Positions 22,394 through 33,595 of a DNA stretch of 64,000 bases are shown here, piece after piece (the first letter of the stretch is position 1; every line of letters starts with the position of its first letter). Position numbers and translations under genes: made by a program. The DNA lies in the NCBI GenBank assembly GCA_002794775.1, contig NBAY01000082.1, forward strand, positions 62,001 to 126,000, given 5' to 3'. Source of the DNA: Porodaedalea pini. Its lineage: Eukaryota > Basidiomycota > Agaricomycetes > Hymenochaetales > Hymenochaetaceae. The notes under the pieces are model-generated. The model was given only the letters and a program-made list of their open reading frames with translations. It ran no database searches and was not told the origin of the DNA.

Positions 22394-23729
22394 ATGTCCG
22401 AGCCTACGCCTACAGAGGTCCCAGTGCCAAAGGCAGAGGAAGTGCCGACAGAGACGAAGACCGCTGAGCCAGCTGCACCCGCTGAAGCTGCGCCAACAGC
22501 CGCACCAGTGCCGGAAACCGAAGAGCCCCAGAATGCTCTGACGAAGAAGTTCACCGACGCTGAGTGGAAGGCGCTTAAAGAGCTTAGAGTCTGTGCATCT
22601 ACGAAACTTCAGCTGGGATGTTCATAACTAAGCTTTGTAACATGATGCAGGCAACTCTCCCTGGTGTTGTTGAAGAGGCGTACCCATCCGCCAAGCCGGA
22701 TGCTATCAAGCTTTGGGGTGTCACGATTGACCCGAATGGCACATCAGACGCGCGTGCCAGTGTAGCTTTGATGAAGTTTCTGCGAGCCAGGTAAGCGTAG
22801 AAACGAAATATATTAATGAAGCTAATCATGATGTTTTCTGAAAGGGATTTGAATGTTGAGAATGCAAAGGCTATGCTAGTCAAAACACTGAAATGGCGTG
22901 CCGAGTTCAAGACGGACGAGCTCGCCAATGAAGAGTTCCCGCAGGATATTTTTGGAAACTTGGGCCATATATATGGGAAGGATAAGGATGGTCGTCCCGT
23001 AACGTTCGTAACTTAGATCTTTTAAATGAGATACCGGAGCGGCGATAATAATATCCTTCTATAGGTACAACTTATACGGCGGCAACCAGGATCTGAAGGC
23101 GGTATTTGGAGATCTGGACCGGTTCATCAGGCAGGTATATTTCCTTCGCGAGTCTGTTACATGGGTACTGACTTTCTCTCAGATGGCGCATTTCCCTCAT
23201 GGAGAAGGGCGTATCGCTGATTGATTTTGAGAATATAGACCAGATGATCCAAGTTCATGGTATGTGGTTCATTTTGGTCTGTATGCATCTAGTGAATTGT
23301 ATAATTGACTGTTGGTTGTCCCAGATTATGAGGGTGTCGGCATGAATAGTCGGGATGCTAACTCGAAGAAAGCAGCTTCCACCGCCACTGCCATTTTTCA
23401 GGACTATTATCCCGAGTTCCTTGTAAGCAATCTGGCTTGGATATTTTAGGTTTGTTCTAATACCAGCTGCAATAGTACAAAAAGTTCTTTGTCAACGTGC
23501 CTTCCATCTTCACTTGGATATTCTGGTTTGTCTGTTAAAGCAGCTTCTCTTTGATCATTCCGCTCACGAAGAATTTAATAGGCTCTTCAAGCCGGTGATC
23601 TCTGCGCAGACGCTTGCGAAGATGAGCGTTGTTGGGACGGGTCCGCAGACAATTGGGAAGGATTTGCTGCCCCTCGTCGACACTAAGGAACTTCCCAAGC
23701 GATATGGTGGCGAGGCAGACGCCTTCTAA
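22394..23729 (+). CDS. CRAL-TRIO (Sec14-like) phosphatidylinositol transfer protein, SFH5-like, 310 aa
   Basis: Cytosolic or ER-peripheral lipid exchange protein. Exons: 22394-22588, 22651-22790, 22845-23003, 23065-23130, 23183-23259, 23325-23422, 23476-23525, 23582-23729 (933 nt, in frame). A Pro/Ala/Glu-rich leader of about 45 residues precedes the CRAL-TRIO-N helices (FLRARDLNVENAKAML). The lipid-binding domain follows, with GKDKDGRPVTYNLYGG, the FFVNVPSIFTWIFWLFKP segment and the C-terminal LPKRYGGEADAF. Size, the N-terminal leader and the end fit SFH5 better than Sec14 itself. Two splice sites are unusual: intron 23131-23182 has a GC donor, and intron 23004-23064 has a GTTCGT donor. Both are needed to keep the frame. 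Confidence 0.88.
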
Positions 23730-23747
23730 ACTGTTTCTCGTTTGTCT

Positions 23748-23791
23748 CTTCTTTTCTTTTTCTTTTTCTTTTTCTTTTTCTTTTTCTTTTC
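23748..23791. repeat. (TTTTTC)n pyrimidine microsatellite
   Basis: Six to seven units of a hexamer made of T with one C, starting 19 bases after the SFH5-like stop codon, so probably in its 3' untranslated region. Confidence 0.9.
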
Positions 23792-24489
23792 GTGCATGAC
23801 ATGCAAGGCGAACGAGAGATAGTCTCAGTCCGCATTGAGTTTCAAGTTTTATGGAATTTAGGAGATTTTGTGTACAGTGTAATTATGACCTTGTTGTCCT
23901 TTACCCATTAGAATCCGTATGTCAATAGCATTCCCATCTCAGCGCGTCGTGATCTTCGTCGACAAGTCTCACCGCATCTTGCGGAACACTGTGACTGAAC
24001 ATATTTACCTCTTTCTTCCACATTGCCCATCTCACCCTCGGTGCCTATCTGATGCTTTCTGCGATGAGAAATACCGTCGGGCCGGGCGTTGAAGAGAGAA
24101 CCTGAGAAGTTGGTATGTTCCTCCCGGTGAGGACTCGGAGGGCACGTTAACGTTGTTCCAGGCTCAACGCTCAATGCCCGCGAGACCTTCAAGCGTCTCT
24201 TACGCCTTGTTCGTCCAAGTGGATTCACCTGATTTCTTTGCAAAAATGCGCACTATTTGTCAACTAAGACAGTGTCTCTCGGTCCGCACACGTAACGTAT
24301 CGCCTCCCGACTTCGGCCGCGACACGCACAGATACAGCGAGACTGCCGTACGCACGATCTGGACCTCCCCACAGATCTCATACTCATAGATGACCCCAGA
24401 TCCGCGACAATCCCCTCTTCACCTGAGCTGCCTTCCGAGACGCGTCTCAACTGTATAACTATTGCCGTGGCCCCCACTACAGCACAAAA
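23792..24489. other. Intergenic, 3' of the SFH5-like gene and upstream of the hypothetical gene
   Basis: About 700 bases with short overlapping open frames on both strands and no supported gene. It presumably contains the promoter of the gene starting at 24490. Confidence 0.45.
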
Positions 24490-25908
24490 ATGTCGCCCAC
24501 CGTTCAGCTCACCATAGTAGCACCAACCCCGACACGCGCCCGCTCGCTCAGCAGTCGTCCCAGCTCTCCTCATAGCCAGAGACAGCTCGCCCCTCGTCGC
24601 GAATCCGTATCCGCGCCAGACCCTCACGGAACACGCACAGCGCCTTCCCCGAGGAGCACGCTTAGCAGACTGACCATTGTGCGGGTGCCACAGCCCAATG
24701 AGGCCGTGGATGTACCGGTAGGCAATGGCAGGAAGTACAGCAGGCAGAGTTCGGGGCGCACATCAAGCCCTGGTCTGGCGAGCCCATCGCGCATGTCTTT
24801 CGCATCGGCGTCGTTTTCCGCGCCGAGCTCACCTACGATTCCTCCGCGTGGCCTAGGTCCGAGGCCAGCGAGTCCTTCGCGGACGTCTTTCACGTCGGCA
24901 TCGTTCGCGGGCCCAGGACGTCCGCAGTCCCCGTCACCGAGCGGTCAACGTGTGAGGACGAGCTCTATCACCTCTAATAGCTCTGCATTTGGCTCTTTTC
25001 AACGCCTCTCGCCAACCCAGATTTACGATCTCGCAAAGGTCTCTTCGCGGCCAACTGCGAGCGTGCTGCCTGCGGGCCATGCATCGTCGATCTCATTCAT
25101 CCAACTCGCGGACGACGTCTACCTCCCCTTCGTCGATCGCCCCTCCGAAGTCCGCGCGCTTATCACAAATGGCGAAAACGCAAAAATGATGCTACTGTTC
25201 GCACAAACGCTCCCGTCGACCAGCGAAGGCTATTTCCTGCGTACGTCGGCAGAACTTTCCGCGACGGTCGAGTCGTGGTCCTTTGAAGATCTTACGTCCT
25301 GGTTGACGCAAGTTACGCGTGAGGAGATCGAGGATGCAGCGTGGGTGCATGCGTTGCGTAAGTTTGTCCTTCCGAAGAGCGAGGTGCTCTGGGAGCGCGT
25401 CAAGAGCATGCTCGGCGTTCCATCTGAGCTCGACATCGAGTCGCCTGATGCATCTGCTTCTCGTTCCTGTGAGAAGGTCACCACACTCAACATCGATCCG
25501 ATCCATCCTGCGGCTTACACCCCTGCTCTGCAGCTCGACGACATATTAGAGGCCGCAGAGGAAGAGACCTCTACACTGAACGCGTCCGACCAAGTCGTTG
25601 GTCTGCGCGTTTCCACGTCCCTCGCTTTCCCTTCCTTAGCGTCCAGAGCCGTCTCACCGGCTCCCCATATCCGCTCGCGGACGACGAGCCAGGGCTCCGT
25701 TCCTGCGCGGTCGTCGCCGCTTGTCCCCAAACTGCCGAGCCCGCCGCGTTCACATGTACAGGCGAATGGCGGGGCGTCGCGCGTTGGTACAGTCCATGGG
25801 TCATCGGGTGCGGGGGTGCGTAGTAGAGCTGCGGCGTGTCCGATGTTTCCGTCGAGCTTTGACAAGCTCGGTCTGCAGCCGACGTTGTTGAGCGTCGGGT
25901 ACTTCTAA
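24490..25908 (+). CDS. Hypothetical Ser/Pro-rich protein, 472 aa, single exon
   Basis: One uninterrupted frame, unusual in this intron-rich window. The first 150 residues are low complexity (S, P, R) and contain two near-copies of a motif: SPSRMSFASASFSAP and SPSRTSFTSASFAGP. Residues about 165-315 are ordered: YDLAKVSSRPTASVLP, ISFIQLADDVYLPFVDRP, YFLRTSAELSATVESW and a helical stretch ending LWERVKSML. The C-terminal third is again disordered. I do not recognise a family. Codon use and the ordered middle support a real gene rather than a chance frame. The SP/SR-rich parts would suit phosphorylation, which is inference. Confidence 0.7.
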   Translation: MSPTVQLTIVAPTPTRARSLSSRPSSPHSQRQLAPRRESVSAPDPHGTRTAPSPRSTLSRLTIVRVPQPNEAVDVPVGNGRKYSRQSSGRTSSPGLASPSRMSFASASFSAPSSPTIPPRGLGPRPASPSRTSFTSASFAGPGRPQSPSPSGQRVRTSSITSNSSAFGSFQRLSPTQIYDLAKVSSRPTASVLPAGHASSISFIQLADDVYLPFVDRPSEVRALITNGENAKMMLLFAQTLPSTSEGYFLRTSAELSATVESWSFEDLTSWLTQVTREEIEDAAWVHALRKFVLPKSEVLWERVKSMLGVPSELDIESPDASASRSCEKVTTLNIDPIHPAAYTPALQLDDILEAAEEETSTLNASDQVVGLRVSTSLAFPSLASRAVSPAPHIRSRTTSQGSVPARSSPLVPKLPSPPRSHVQANGGASRVGTVHGSSGAGVRSRAAACPMFPSSFDKLGLQPTLLSVGYF

Positions 25909-26272
25909 GGCGCGCGTGTTTCTAGCTCGGTCTTATCCTCTCATGTAGGGCTACATTGCTAGGTATTTTTGTTCGTGCTCGCCTGTCTTCGTCATCTCGA
26001 CTTGCTTCTTTTGCTGTTTTTATCCATGAGTATCATCATCTAGTCGCCATGTATTCTGTAGTTATATGTCTTGACGCAAAACAATACACGCCTCCTTTTC
26101 GAATTGTTCGTGTGCTGTCACAGAATCCAATTGAATAGCAATATGAGGCCAAATCACCCCTAAACCGTGGGAACTGGACGTCAACATTCGTTTCGCGAGC
26201 GCGTTTCCCGACGCGTCTTGCTTCGCCTTTCATCCTCAACCCAACTCCGTACTCACTTTCCCCAGCTTCGAC
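25909..26272. other. Intergenic, hypothetical gene to NASP
   Basis: About 360 bases with no supported gene. It should hold the 3' end of the hypothetical gene and the NASP promoter. Confidence 0.5.
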
Positions 26273-27871
26273 ATGTCCGAGTAAGTTGCACACTTCTTTC
26301 ACGCTTTGCTAAGGAATCTGAGCTCAACATCGTGTCATGCTTCTGCAGCACGAAAGTCGAGTCCGAACCTGCAGAAAGCACCCGCTCAGGCGACCTGAGC
26401 GTCGAGGAATGCGTCGAAAGAGCAAAACGCGCGTTCGCGCTCCGGAAATACGAGCAAGCCGTGGACCATTATGCCACGGCCCTAGAGCTAATGTGCGTTC
26501 CTCATTCTAACCCGCAGAACGCGTCGTATTGGGGGAGCACTGACTGTTGTTTCGTGTACGCTTAGGGCAGAGAAGTATGGCGATGGTTCACCAGAGGCGG
26601 CGGACCTGTACCTCGTGTATGGGAAAGCACTGCTGGAGAATGCGATAAGCCAGACTGCTGTGCTGGGGAAGGAGCAGGCAGAGGATACGTTGCTGAAGGA
26701 TGAGGCGCCTGAGGATGGTGAGTACATGTTTGGCGCGTCGGTCGAGCCACGAGATGTGACTGATGTGCGCGTTTGCTTGGGCAGGCGCGGCGGGTTCTAA
26801 GCCTTTTATATCTTTCTCCGGTGATGCGGAGGAAGAAGAGTCCGCGGGCGAGGACGTCGCAGTCGACCTCTTTGCGGAAGCAAATGCCGCTGTAGAGGAG
26901 GAAGAGAAGGAGGACGAAGATGCTGACGGCGAGGATGAGGAGGGCGAGGAGGGTGAACCTGAGGATGACTTCAATGCTGCGTGGGAGGTGCTCGACCTTG
27001 CACGCGCTCTGTATGAGAAAAGAAAGAACGAGGACGACATGATCAAGCTCAAGCTCGCCGATACATATATCACTTTGGGCGATGTTTCCCTGGAAACAGG
27101 TATGAGGGGACTCATCATGTTTAGAATTCTCGTCACTCATTATATCCTCGTCTTTAGAGAAGTTTGACCTCGCGATCCCGGACTACGAAGCAGGCCTGGC
27201 TCTGAAGGCCGAGCTCCTGCCCGTGTCCTCACGTCAGCTCGCGGAAGCACATTACAAGCTCAGCATGGTGCTCGACCTCACGTCCGGGCGGCTCGCGCAG
27301 GCGATCGAGCACGCGGAGAAGGCGCTTGACAGCGTGGAGGCTCGGCTTGCTGAGATGCGGAACGGCCTGAGCGGCCAGCTCCCTCATTTGCCCGAAGCCG
27401 CAAAGCCGGACGTCAAGGGCAAGGGGAAAGCTACCACCAGGGCAGTAGCGCAGGAAGAGCTGGTGCAGAACATGAGCAAGTCCCAGATCGAGACGGAAAT
27501 CAAGGAACTGGAAGGGCTCCGCGAAGATCTCGCTTTGAAGGTCGTTTGCTCTTCGCTAACAGTTGCTGGTCATTGAACTAAGATTGAATGACTATTAGGT
27601 GGAAGAATTGAAGACGACTCCGGCCGGCGAGCTCACTAATGCACCCGAACTTGCTGCAAAGGCTCTCGACCTAGAACTAAATACGGGTTCAGCAAAGGCT
27701 GGCGACTCGTCTAAGCCAGCTGTGGTGAACGATTTGAACACGATGGTCAGAAAGAAGAAGAAACCAGCAGCACCCAATGGAGATGCGGAAATAAACGGAA
27801 AGCGCAAGGCCGAAGACGACGTCCCGAATGAATCGAAGAAAGCAAAAGTAGAAGATGCTCCAGCATCTTGA
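26273..27871 (+). CDS. NASP/Hif1/Sim3-type histone chaperone, 424 aa
   Basis: SHNi-TPR histone H3 (H3-H4) chaperone, nuclear. Exons: 26273-26280 (only 8 nt, ATGTCCGA), 26349-26492, 26566-26717, 26785-27099, 27158-27540, 27599-27871 (1,275 nt, in frame). TPR-like helices: SVEECVERAKRAFALRKYEQ with AVDHYATALELM, then EAADLYLVYGKALLENA. An acidic insert (about residues 125-155, EEEEKEDEDADGEDEEGEEG) interrupts TPR2, the hallmark of this family. Two more TPRs follow (KLKLADTYITLGDVSLETEK, AEAHYKLSMVLDLTSGRLAQ). The tail has a coiled coil (IETEIKELEGLREDLALK) and basic NLS-like clusters (RKKKKP, NGKRKAED). The start is fixed by the tiny first exon reading MSD. Confidence 0.93.
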
Positions 27872-28009
27872 TAGACATTTGCAGCCGAACGTTGCACGCA
27901 CATATCACGGTCTGTTGTTTCCGCGGATATTTACCTATTTTTATTAGGATGTCGTTACAGACAATTTTTCTTTTTTGCGTCACCGAATTCGAAATGAAGT
28001 CAATTATAA

Positions 28010-29556
28010 TCAAAAGGGCAGCTTAGATGCTGAGATTTTTTCGTGCTTGAATTTTTTCTTTCCCTCTCCTGTACCGAACTCGCCGACGATGTGGCCTTTG
28101 TCGGCCTTACTCCGCATGACATACTTGTAGGTGACAAGTCCCTCGAGACCCACAGGGCCGCGCGCATGGATACGGCCCGTGCTGATGCCAACCTCCGTCC
28201 CGAAGCCGTAACGGAACCCGTCAGCAAAGCGGGTGCTGGCATTCACGTATGTGCCCGCGGAGTCAACGCCGCGGCAGAATTGCGTCGCGTGCCCCTCGTT
28301 CTCGGTGACGATCACGTCGGTGTGGTGCGATGAATGCGCGTTGATATGTGAGACTGCTGCAGACAGCAAGGGGACGGTGAGCACGGAGAGTGTGAGCGAG
28401 AGATGCTCGGTCTCGTAGTCCTCGCTTTTTGAGGGCTTTATGTGAGTTGTGAACTTGGCCGGAGGAGAGGGGACTTTTTGCAATGCGGCGAGTGCCGGTA
28501 TGTCGCATAGAAGCTCTACATCTGCATCTACAAGGGCGTTTGCGACAACCGGCCATAACGTGTTCAACAGCTTTTCATGCACGATTAGGGTCTCAACAGC
28601 ATTGCAAGCAGCTGGATAGTCGGTCTGTTATATGCATGTGAGCCTGCGTCAGCGAGTTTTACTACAGCACTCACCTTTGAGTCGACCACAATCCTGACTG
28701 CCTTGGCTTCGTCTGCGCTTTCGTCAAGGAACACCGCGCACAGTCCGTCTGCGTGACCCATGACGGGGATTCGTGTGTTGTTTTGGATGTTTCGTACGAG
28801 GCTGTTGCTCCCCCGCGGAATGACCAAGTCGATGTATCTATCTAGCGACAGCAAAGACGAAACTTCGTCCCGTGTCTGGATTGCTTGGATGTAGTCCTGC
28901 GGAAGACGAGTCTTCGCAAGTGCATTTCGGATGGCTTGAGATAGAAGAGCGGTTGTCCTATTAGACTCTTTGCCGCCTTTCAAAATTGCGGCATTTCCTG
29001 TAGCATACAGTCAGCATACAGCTTGATTATACAATGGACCGGAGACTGACCGGACTTGATTGCGAGCGCCGCGATGTTGACCACGACCTCCGGCCGCGCC
29101 TCGAATATGACAAGGAGCACGCCGATCGGACACGAGACACGGTAGAGCTCGAGGCCGTCGTCGAGTTCAGACGCGTACGAGACGTTGCCCGTCGGGTCCG
29201 GCAGAGCAGCGACGTCCAGAACGCCTTGTAGCATGGCGTCCCATTTGTCGCCCTTGAATAGATCCAGCCGTTTCACGAGTGACGAAGACAGGCGACCAGC
29301 CTCGACCTCGAGCTGCGCAGCCTGTAGCGCAATGTTATAGTCGTGGTCAGCGTCTATGCATCGCAATGAAACGACTACTGTCTAGCACCTCCATGTCCGC
29401 TTTATTCGCTTCTTGGATTTCATTTCGCAACGCTTCAGTCTCGCTCTTTATGAGATTGAGTGCGTTCACCCGTTCAGACGAGTCCACGAGCTGAGACGCC
29501 TCGAAAGCCAATTTGGCAGCCTTTGCGATCTCGGTCGCGTTTGCCTTTTGAGACAT
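28010..29556 (-). CDS. PRO2: Gamma-glutamyl phosphate reductase, 458 aa
   Basis: Second step of proline synthesis: NADPH-dependent reduction of gamma-glutamyl phosphate to glutamate semialdehyde, in the cytosol. Exons (minus): 29556-29389, 29321-29051, 28997-28675, 28624-28010 (1,377 nt, in frame). ALDH-superfamily fold with conserved CPIGVLLVIFEARPEV, NAAILKGGKESNRT, DLVIPRGSN and IPVMGHADG. The catalytic cysteine segment is DYPAACNAVETLIVH. The C-terminal TRFADGFRYGFGTEVGIST and RGPVGLEGL match ProA/Pro2. Length matches the yeast enzyme. It converges on NASP with only 138 bases between stop codons. All catalytic elements are intact. Confidence 0.97.
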
Positions 29557-30058
29557 GTGCAACAGTTATACGCTCGTCCTAGGTCCAAAGTACAAGAAAA
29601 GTGGCCGATATTGTAGACCAATACACTCAGAGCGCGAGAGAAAGAGGATACAGTGCATGAATCTGCTTCGGTTGCTAAAGCTAATAGCTGGAAAATTGGA
29701 ATTCATTTCCGACTCACGATTCAGGGTGCATACGCGTCAGTGGAACAAAGAAAGTCGACTTAACATGCTAATGAGCAAGCAGCACTTTGTTTGGCAAGAC
29801 GCGCGAGCGCAGATAAATTGTTCTGAGGAGCATGAGAATCCCTCAAAGTCCGTGGTAAGCATCAGTGAAAACATGTTTCCGAGTAATAGGGGAAAAAGTA
29901 GAATTAAAGAAAGACTCGTGAGTGCTGTATGAATACAGAATGAGACAGAAGAAAGCTTAACAGAGCGGAATAGACTGAAAGGAGCGACTGTGCTTGGATT
30001 CGAAAATAAGGGATACAAAAAGCCATAAGGAAAATGAAAAATCAAACTCGACTGAAGG
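29557..30058. other. Intergenic, PRO2 promoter side and AP180 3' end
   Basis: About 500 bases between the PRO2 start and the AP180 stop. Overlapping small frames have no support. No repeat or RNA gene was seen. Confidence 0.5.
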
Positions 30059-33000
30059 CTAGATCAGGGACGCGACACCATTCTGCTGCTTCGACGCATC
30101 TCCCGAAGAGCTCTGAAAGAGGTTGGCGCCAAACGAAGGTGTGCCCATCGGATTCGTACCAAAGTTCGAGCCGAACTGGGACGAGGGCAAGGGAGGCGCG
30201 CTCCCATTAGGCGGAGCGGCAGATGTGTTGAACATGGACGCACGGAATGGATTGGCAACGCCCGACCCCGTTGTTTGAGGGCGAAGACCCACCCCTACCG
30301 TCGACCCAAAAGTCGATCCACTACCACCAAATCCACCGAACCCTGTCGGTTGAGCATTAAGAGCGCCAAGCCCAGAAGACGAATTCAACCCCGTCACTGT
30401 GGATGTGAGCCCACCAAACGAAGGAGTTGCTGTGGAATTTGACGCAGATGAGCCGAAGGCACTGAACGAGGATCCATTTGGAGGTGGAGAGGTGGACTGT
30501 GAAGTCGAAGAGGAAGATCCCAAACCTCCAGCGTTGAAACCTGAGCCTGTAGGCTGTGTCGATGATGGCCCGCCTGCTGAAGGCGTTGGAGGACCTGACT
30601 GCGGGATAGGCGGCAAAGACTCGAGTAAGGATGCGCCGAAGGAAGACGTCGGCTTGAAAGCCTTGAGACCTGAGAACCCAGTTGTCTGCGGTCGTAATGG
30701 AGGAGAGCTAGACAATACGGAGGTCGCGCTGCTAGTGCCAGTTGGCTGGCTCGAAAACGCAGATGTCGAAGTGAACTGAGACGTCAGCGAAGGCGAGCCA
30801 GTTGTATCGGTCCCAGGCTTGTTTGAGTCAACCGACCAATTCTTGCCGAAGGAAAATGACGAAGCAATGTTGCCCATGCCCGTCGCATCCGATGAAATCG
30901 ATGAAGGCGCCTGCGACGTCGAGCCGACTGAGGCTGTTGTACCTTGTTGACCAGATGGAGACTGTATTGACTGCTGTCCAAACATCCCAGAGCCTTTGCC
31001 AAATGCTCCTGTGGCCAGCTCTTGGAGAGTCGGCGCCTTTGGCACTGGCGGCGGTGGTTCCTGAGGAACGCCAAATGGGTTTCTCGATCCAGTTTGATGT
31101 GAAACCACGGGCTTCGCAGTATGTCCGAACACATTTGTTGAGCTCGCCAATGGAGTAGAAGCTGGACGCTGAGGCAATTGCTGAGCGTTCATACCATTGA
31201 AGGCGCCTGGTGGGCTGCTCGCCGTGTTTGAGATCGGCATCGGCCCGAAGCCAGTACTCTGCGTGTTTCGCGGTTGTCCTGTGGGCTGTGCCACGGAGAA
31301 AGATGAACCAGGTGCTTGGAAGGCATTCCCGTTCGGTGCATTTGCGCCGCCAAGACCGAAGGCAGGCATGCCAGTCGTCTGCGGCATCAACATACTCTGA
31401 CGGAACGGATTGGCACCAGTTGTCTGGGGCTGCAAGAAGCCCATTGGCTGCGGGCCTTGCGGATGGAGGAACGAAGAAAAAGAAGGATGCTGCGATTGGA
31501 CGAGCCCAGTCGACTGAGGCTGCTGGAAGGGCATTCCAGGGAAGGCAGTGTGCTGCGGCTGTACGAAACCAGTCGGCTGAGGTACTTGTGGTTGACCAAA
31601 CGGCTGCTGCTGCTGGGGGAAAGCACCAGTCATCATCATCGACTGGCGCATAGTAAACGGGTTGTGTGCAGCTTGCTGTTGCATCTGCTGCTGCTGCTGC
31701 AGAAGTTGACTGGCCAAAAATATCAGTACGGATTGAGTATGAGAGATAAATGAAATTACTTGTTTGACTGCGACGCAAACATGACAGTTTGCTCTTCCTC
31801 AATCGAAGAAAAGAAGTCAACCAAAGCTTTATTCTCGCTCTCAGGAGGCTTCGAAGTAGAAGAACTTGGTTCTGCGTTTGACGATGCAGGAGTTGAATTT
31901 GCATTGGATGAGCTTGCTGCAGTGATTAATCCATTAGAAGGTGACATAAAGAAAAGCAATGGTGTCTATGACGAACGTTTTCCCCGATTTGTGCCATTTG
32001 GCGCCTTTGTACCCTCTTTTACATTCTTGTCCGCTATAGCCTTTGTAGTCTTGTACTCAATGCGATTCTGCTCGAAGTTCGGATCGTTCAAATATTCCTC
32101 GAGAGCTGTAACCAGCGACACTGGGGCCTGAGGGAATTCAGGCGAGGTATGTCAAGAAATGTGCCGTATATTGCTATACGGAGAGGCTCACGTGTTTAAG
32201 GTTCGGTATAGGGACATTGAGCAAGTTCTGAAGCTTTCTTGCAACTCCAAGATATTCAACCACCTTCTCCGTTTGTTTGCAGAAGTTCCGATAGATATTG
32301 AGAGCTGCTTCTGCGTCAACGTGCGACATCTCAAAATAGTGCTCGAGCACATTGATAACTCCCTCGTTCAGCGCTTGAAATAGGATCAGCAAGTCTTTGA
32401 CAAGCATGCGGAGTGCTGTGACGTTCAGTTCATCATCCAAGTTGTCGAAGTAGAACTGGATAGGACAAATTCAGCCGAGGAATTCGTGTAAAGCAATGAC
32501 GCACGCACCCGACATTCCACAAGTGATGCAATCGTACGTTGTACAGCTTTCGTCTCTCGCAACAGACCCTTCTCAACTGTCATGGAACGCAGCTTCCGAC
32601 CCATAATTGTTTTGCTTCTCTGAGGTGTATTAAGGAGTTCTAAACGTGCCGCTCCTCTCTATCGTGCTCTCGACCCTCGCATCACGGTTAGAGTCGCTTT
32701 GCACTCTCACGGGATCATGCTTGAGATCTTTGTACGTGCGTATCCTTGTATCAAGATAGATGGCGTAATTCTGCAAGTTCTTGGGTGTATCGTACCCTTA
32801 ATGCGCCCGCATAAATACCAGAGCAAGTTTAGTAGAGCAGCGTGAAGCGCGTACCTTCCCAGTGTCCAGCAGAGACAGCTTTCAGCCGGAGAACGTCTTC
32901 GGATGAAAGGTAGGAGAGGACGTTGTCCGTGGCACCGTTACGAATCATGGTGTGCAACACTATGAGAGCCTTGAATACAACCTGCCATCAAACTTGGTGA

Positions 33001-33253
33001 GCAAACAGTAGGTCCAGACATTCGCATCATCCTACGTACAATGGAGTTCGGTTCCCTAAGTCGAGGAGAGAGTGCCTTGCATACATCGTGGATTGCGCCG
33101 TCCTCGGAGTACGTTGCGGCGATGATGGGGTCGATGTACTGCGGAGAGATGAGCGTTCGTACTCAACAATTTTTATGATGTGCTTACTTTAGCCTTTGGG
33201 GGTGCAGCTTTCGGCTTGCATGCCAGCTTCACGGTTTTGTCAAAGCTCGACAT
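30059..33253 (-). CDS. Clathrin assembly protein of AP180/CALM type (Yap1801-like), 933 aa
   Basis: Endocytic adaptor that binds PI(4,5)P2 through an ANTH domain and recruits clathrin and EH-domain proteins at the plasma membrane. Exons (minus): 33253-33188, 33138-33040, 32981-32856, 32796-32509, 32455-32192, 32127-31977, 31916-31760, 31709-30059 (2,802 nt, in frame). The ANTH domain fills residues 1 to about 280: VKLACKPKAAPPKAKY (phosphoinositide site), VVFKALIVLHTMIRNG and EGYDTPKNLQNYAIYL. The last exon encodes a Gln/Ser/Gly-rich tail with four NPF motifs and at least five LxxQxTG sites (LQPQTTG, LMPQTTG, LRPQTTG twice, LNAQPTG). LxxQxTG is the target of Prk1/Ark1 kinases in yeast. One intron (31917-31976) has a GTTCGT donor. 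Divergent from the MLKL-like gene. Confidence 0.94.
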
Positions 33254-33595
33254 GACGACGTGAGGGACCTCAGTTGTCGCGGACAGCGACGGATGGATTG
33301 GGTGTTTCGGTAAGCGGTAAACTGTAAACAGAGGCCAAACTAGGACACATCACGCTTGAGTAGCTCAGCCTCGAACCACTAGTACTTGCATTTGCATACT
33401 TGGGGAAAATACAAGAACGATTGTCTTTCTCAAATCAGTGCCATCCTCAAATCTGCTATCACCAGGAATGCTGTCCAGCCTTCCTGCGGTTGCCTCTTCT
33501 CTCTCAAGCGCGCCTGCTGGCAAAGCTTCTGCGCGGGTCGATGCACTGCATCGGGGTTTATTAGTATGATCTCAATACGTTTTGCTCCCACCACG
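33254..33595. promoter_or_regulatory. Shared upstream region of AP180 and the MLKL-like gene
   Basis: A 342-base interval between two divergent start codons (33253 minus, 33596 plus). A plus-strand frame opens at 33386 ahead of the chosen ATG at 33596, so the MLKL-like protein could start further upstream. No specific factor site is called. Confidence 0.4.

Noticed and set aside
29555..29932. 125-codon plus-strand gene in the PRO2 upstream region
   Set aside because: No domain, poor composition, and it begins over the PRO2 start codon. Treated as chance.
30399..31653. Plus-strand frames of 120-147 codons opposite the AP180 tail
   Set aside because: Antisense shadows of a Gln/Ser/Gly-rich repeat-like exon.
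30828..31904. 358-codon minus-strand frame overlapping AP180 exons 7 and 8
   Set aside because: It is out of frame with the ANTH protein and lacks the NPF and LxxQxTG motifs that appear in the spliced frame.
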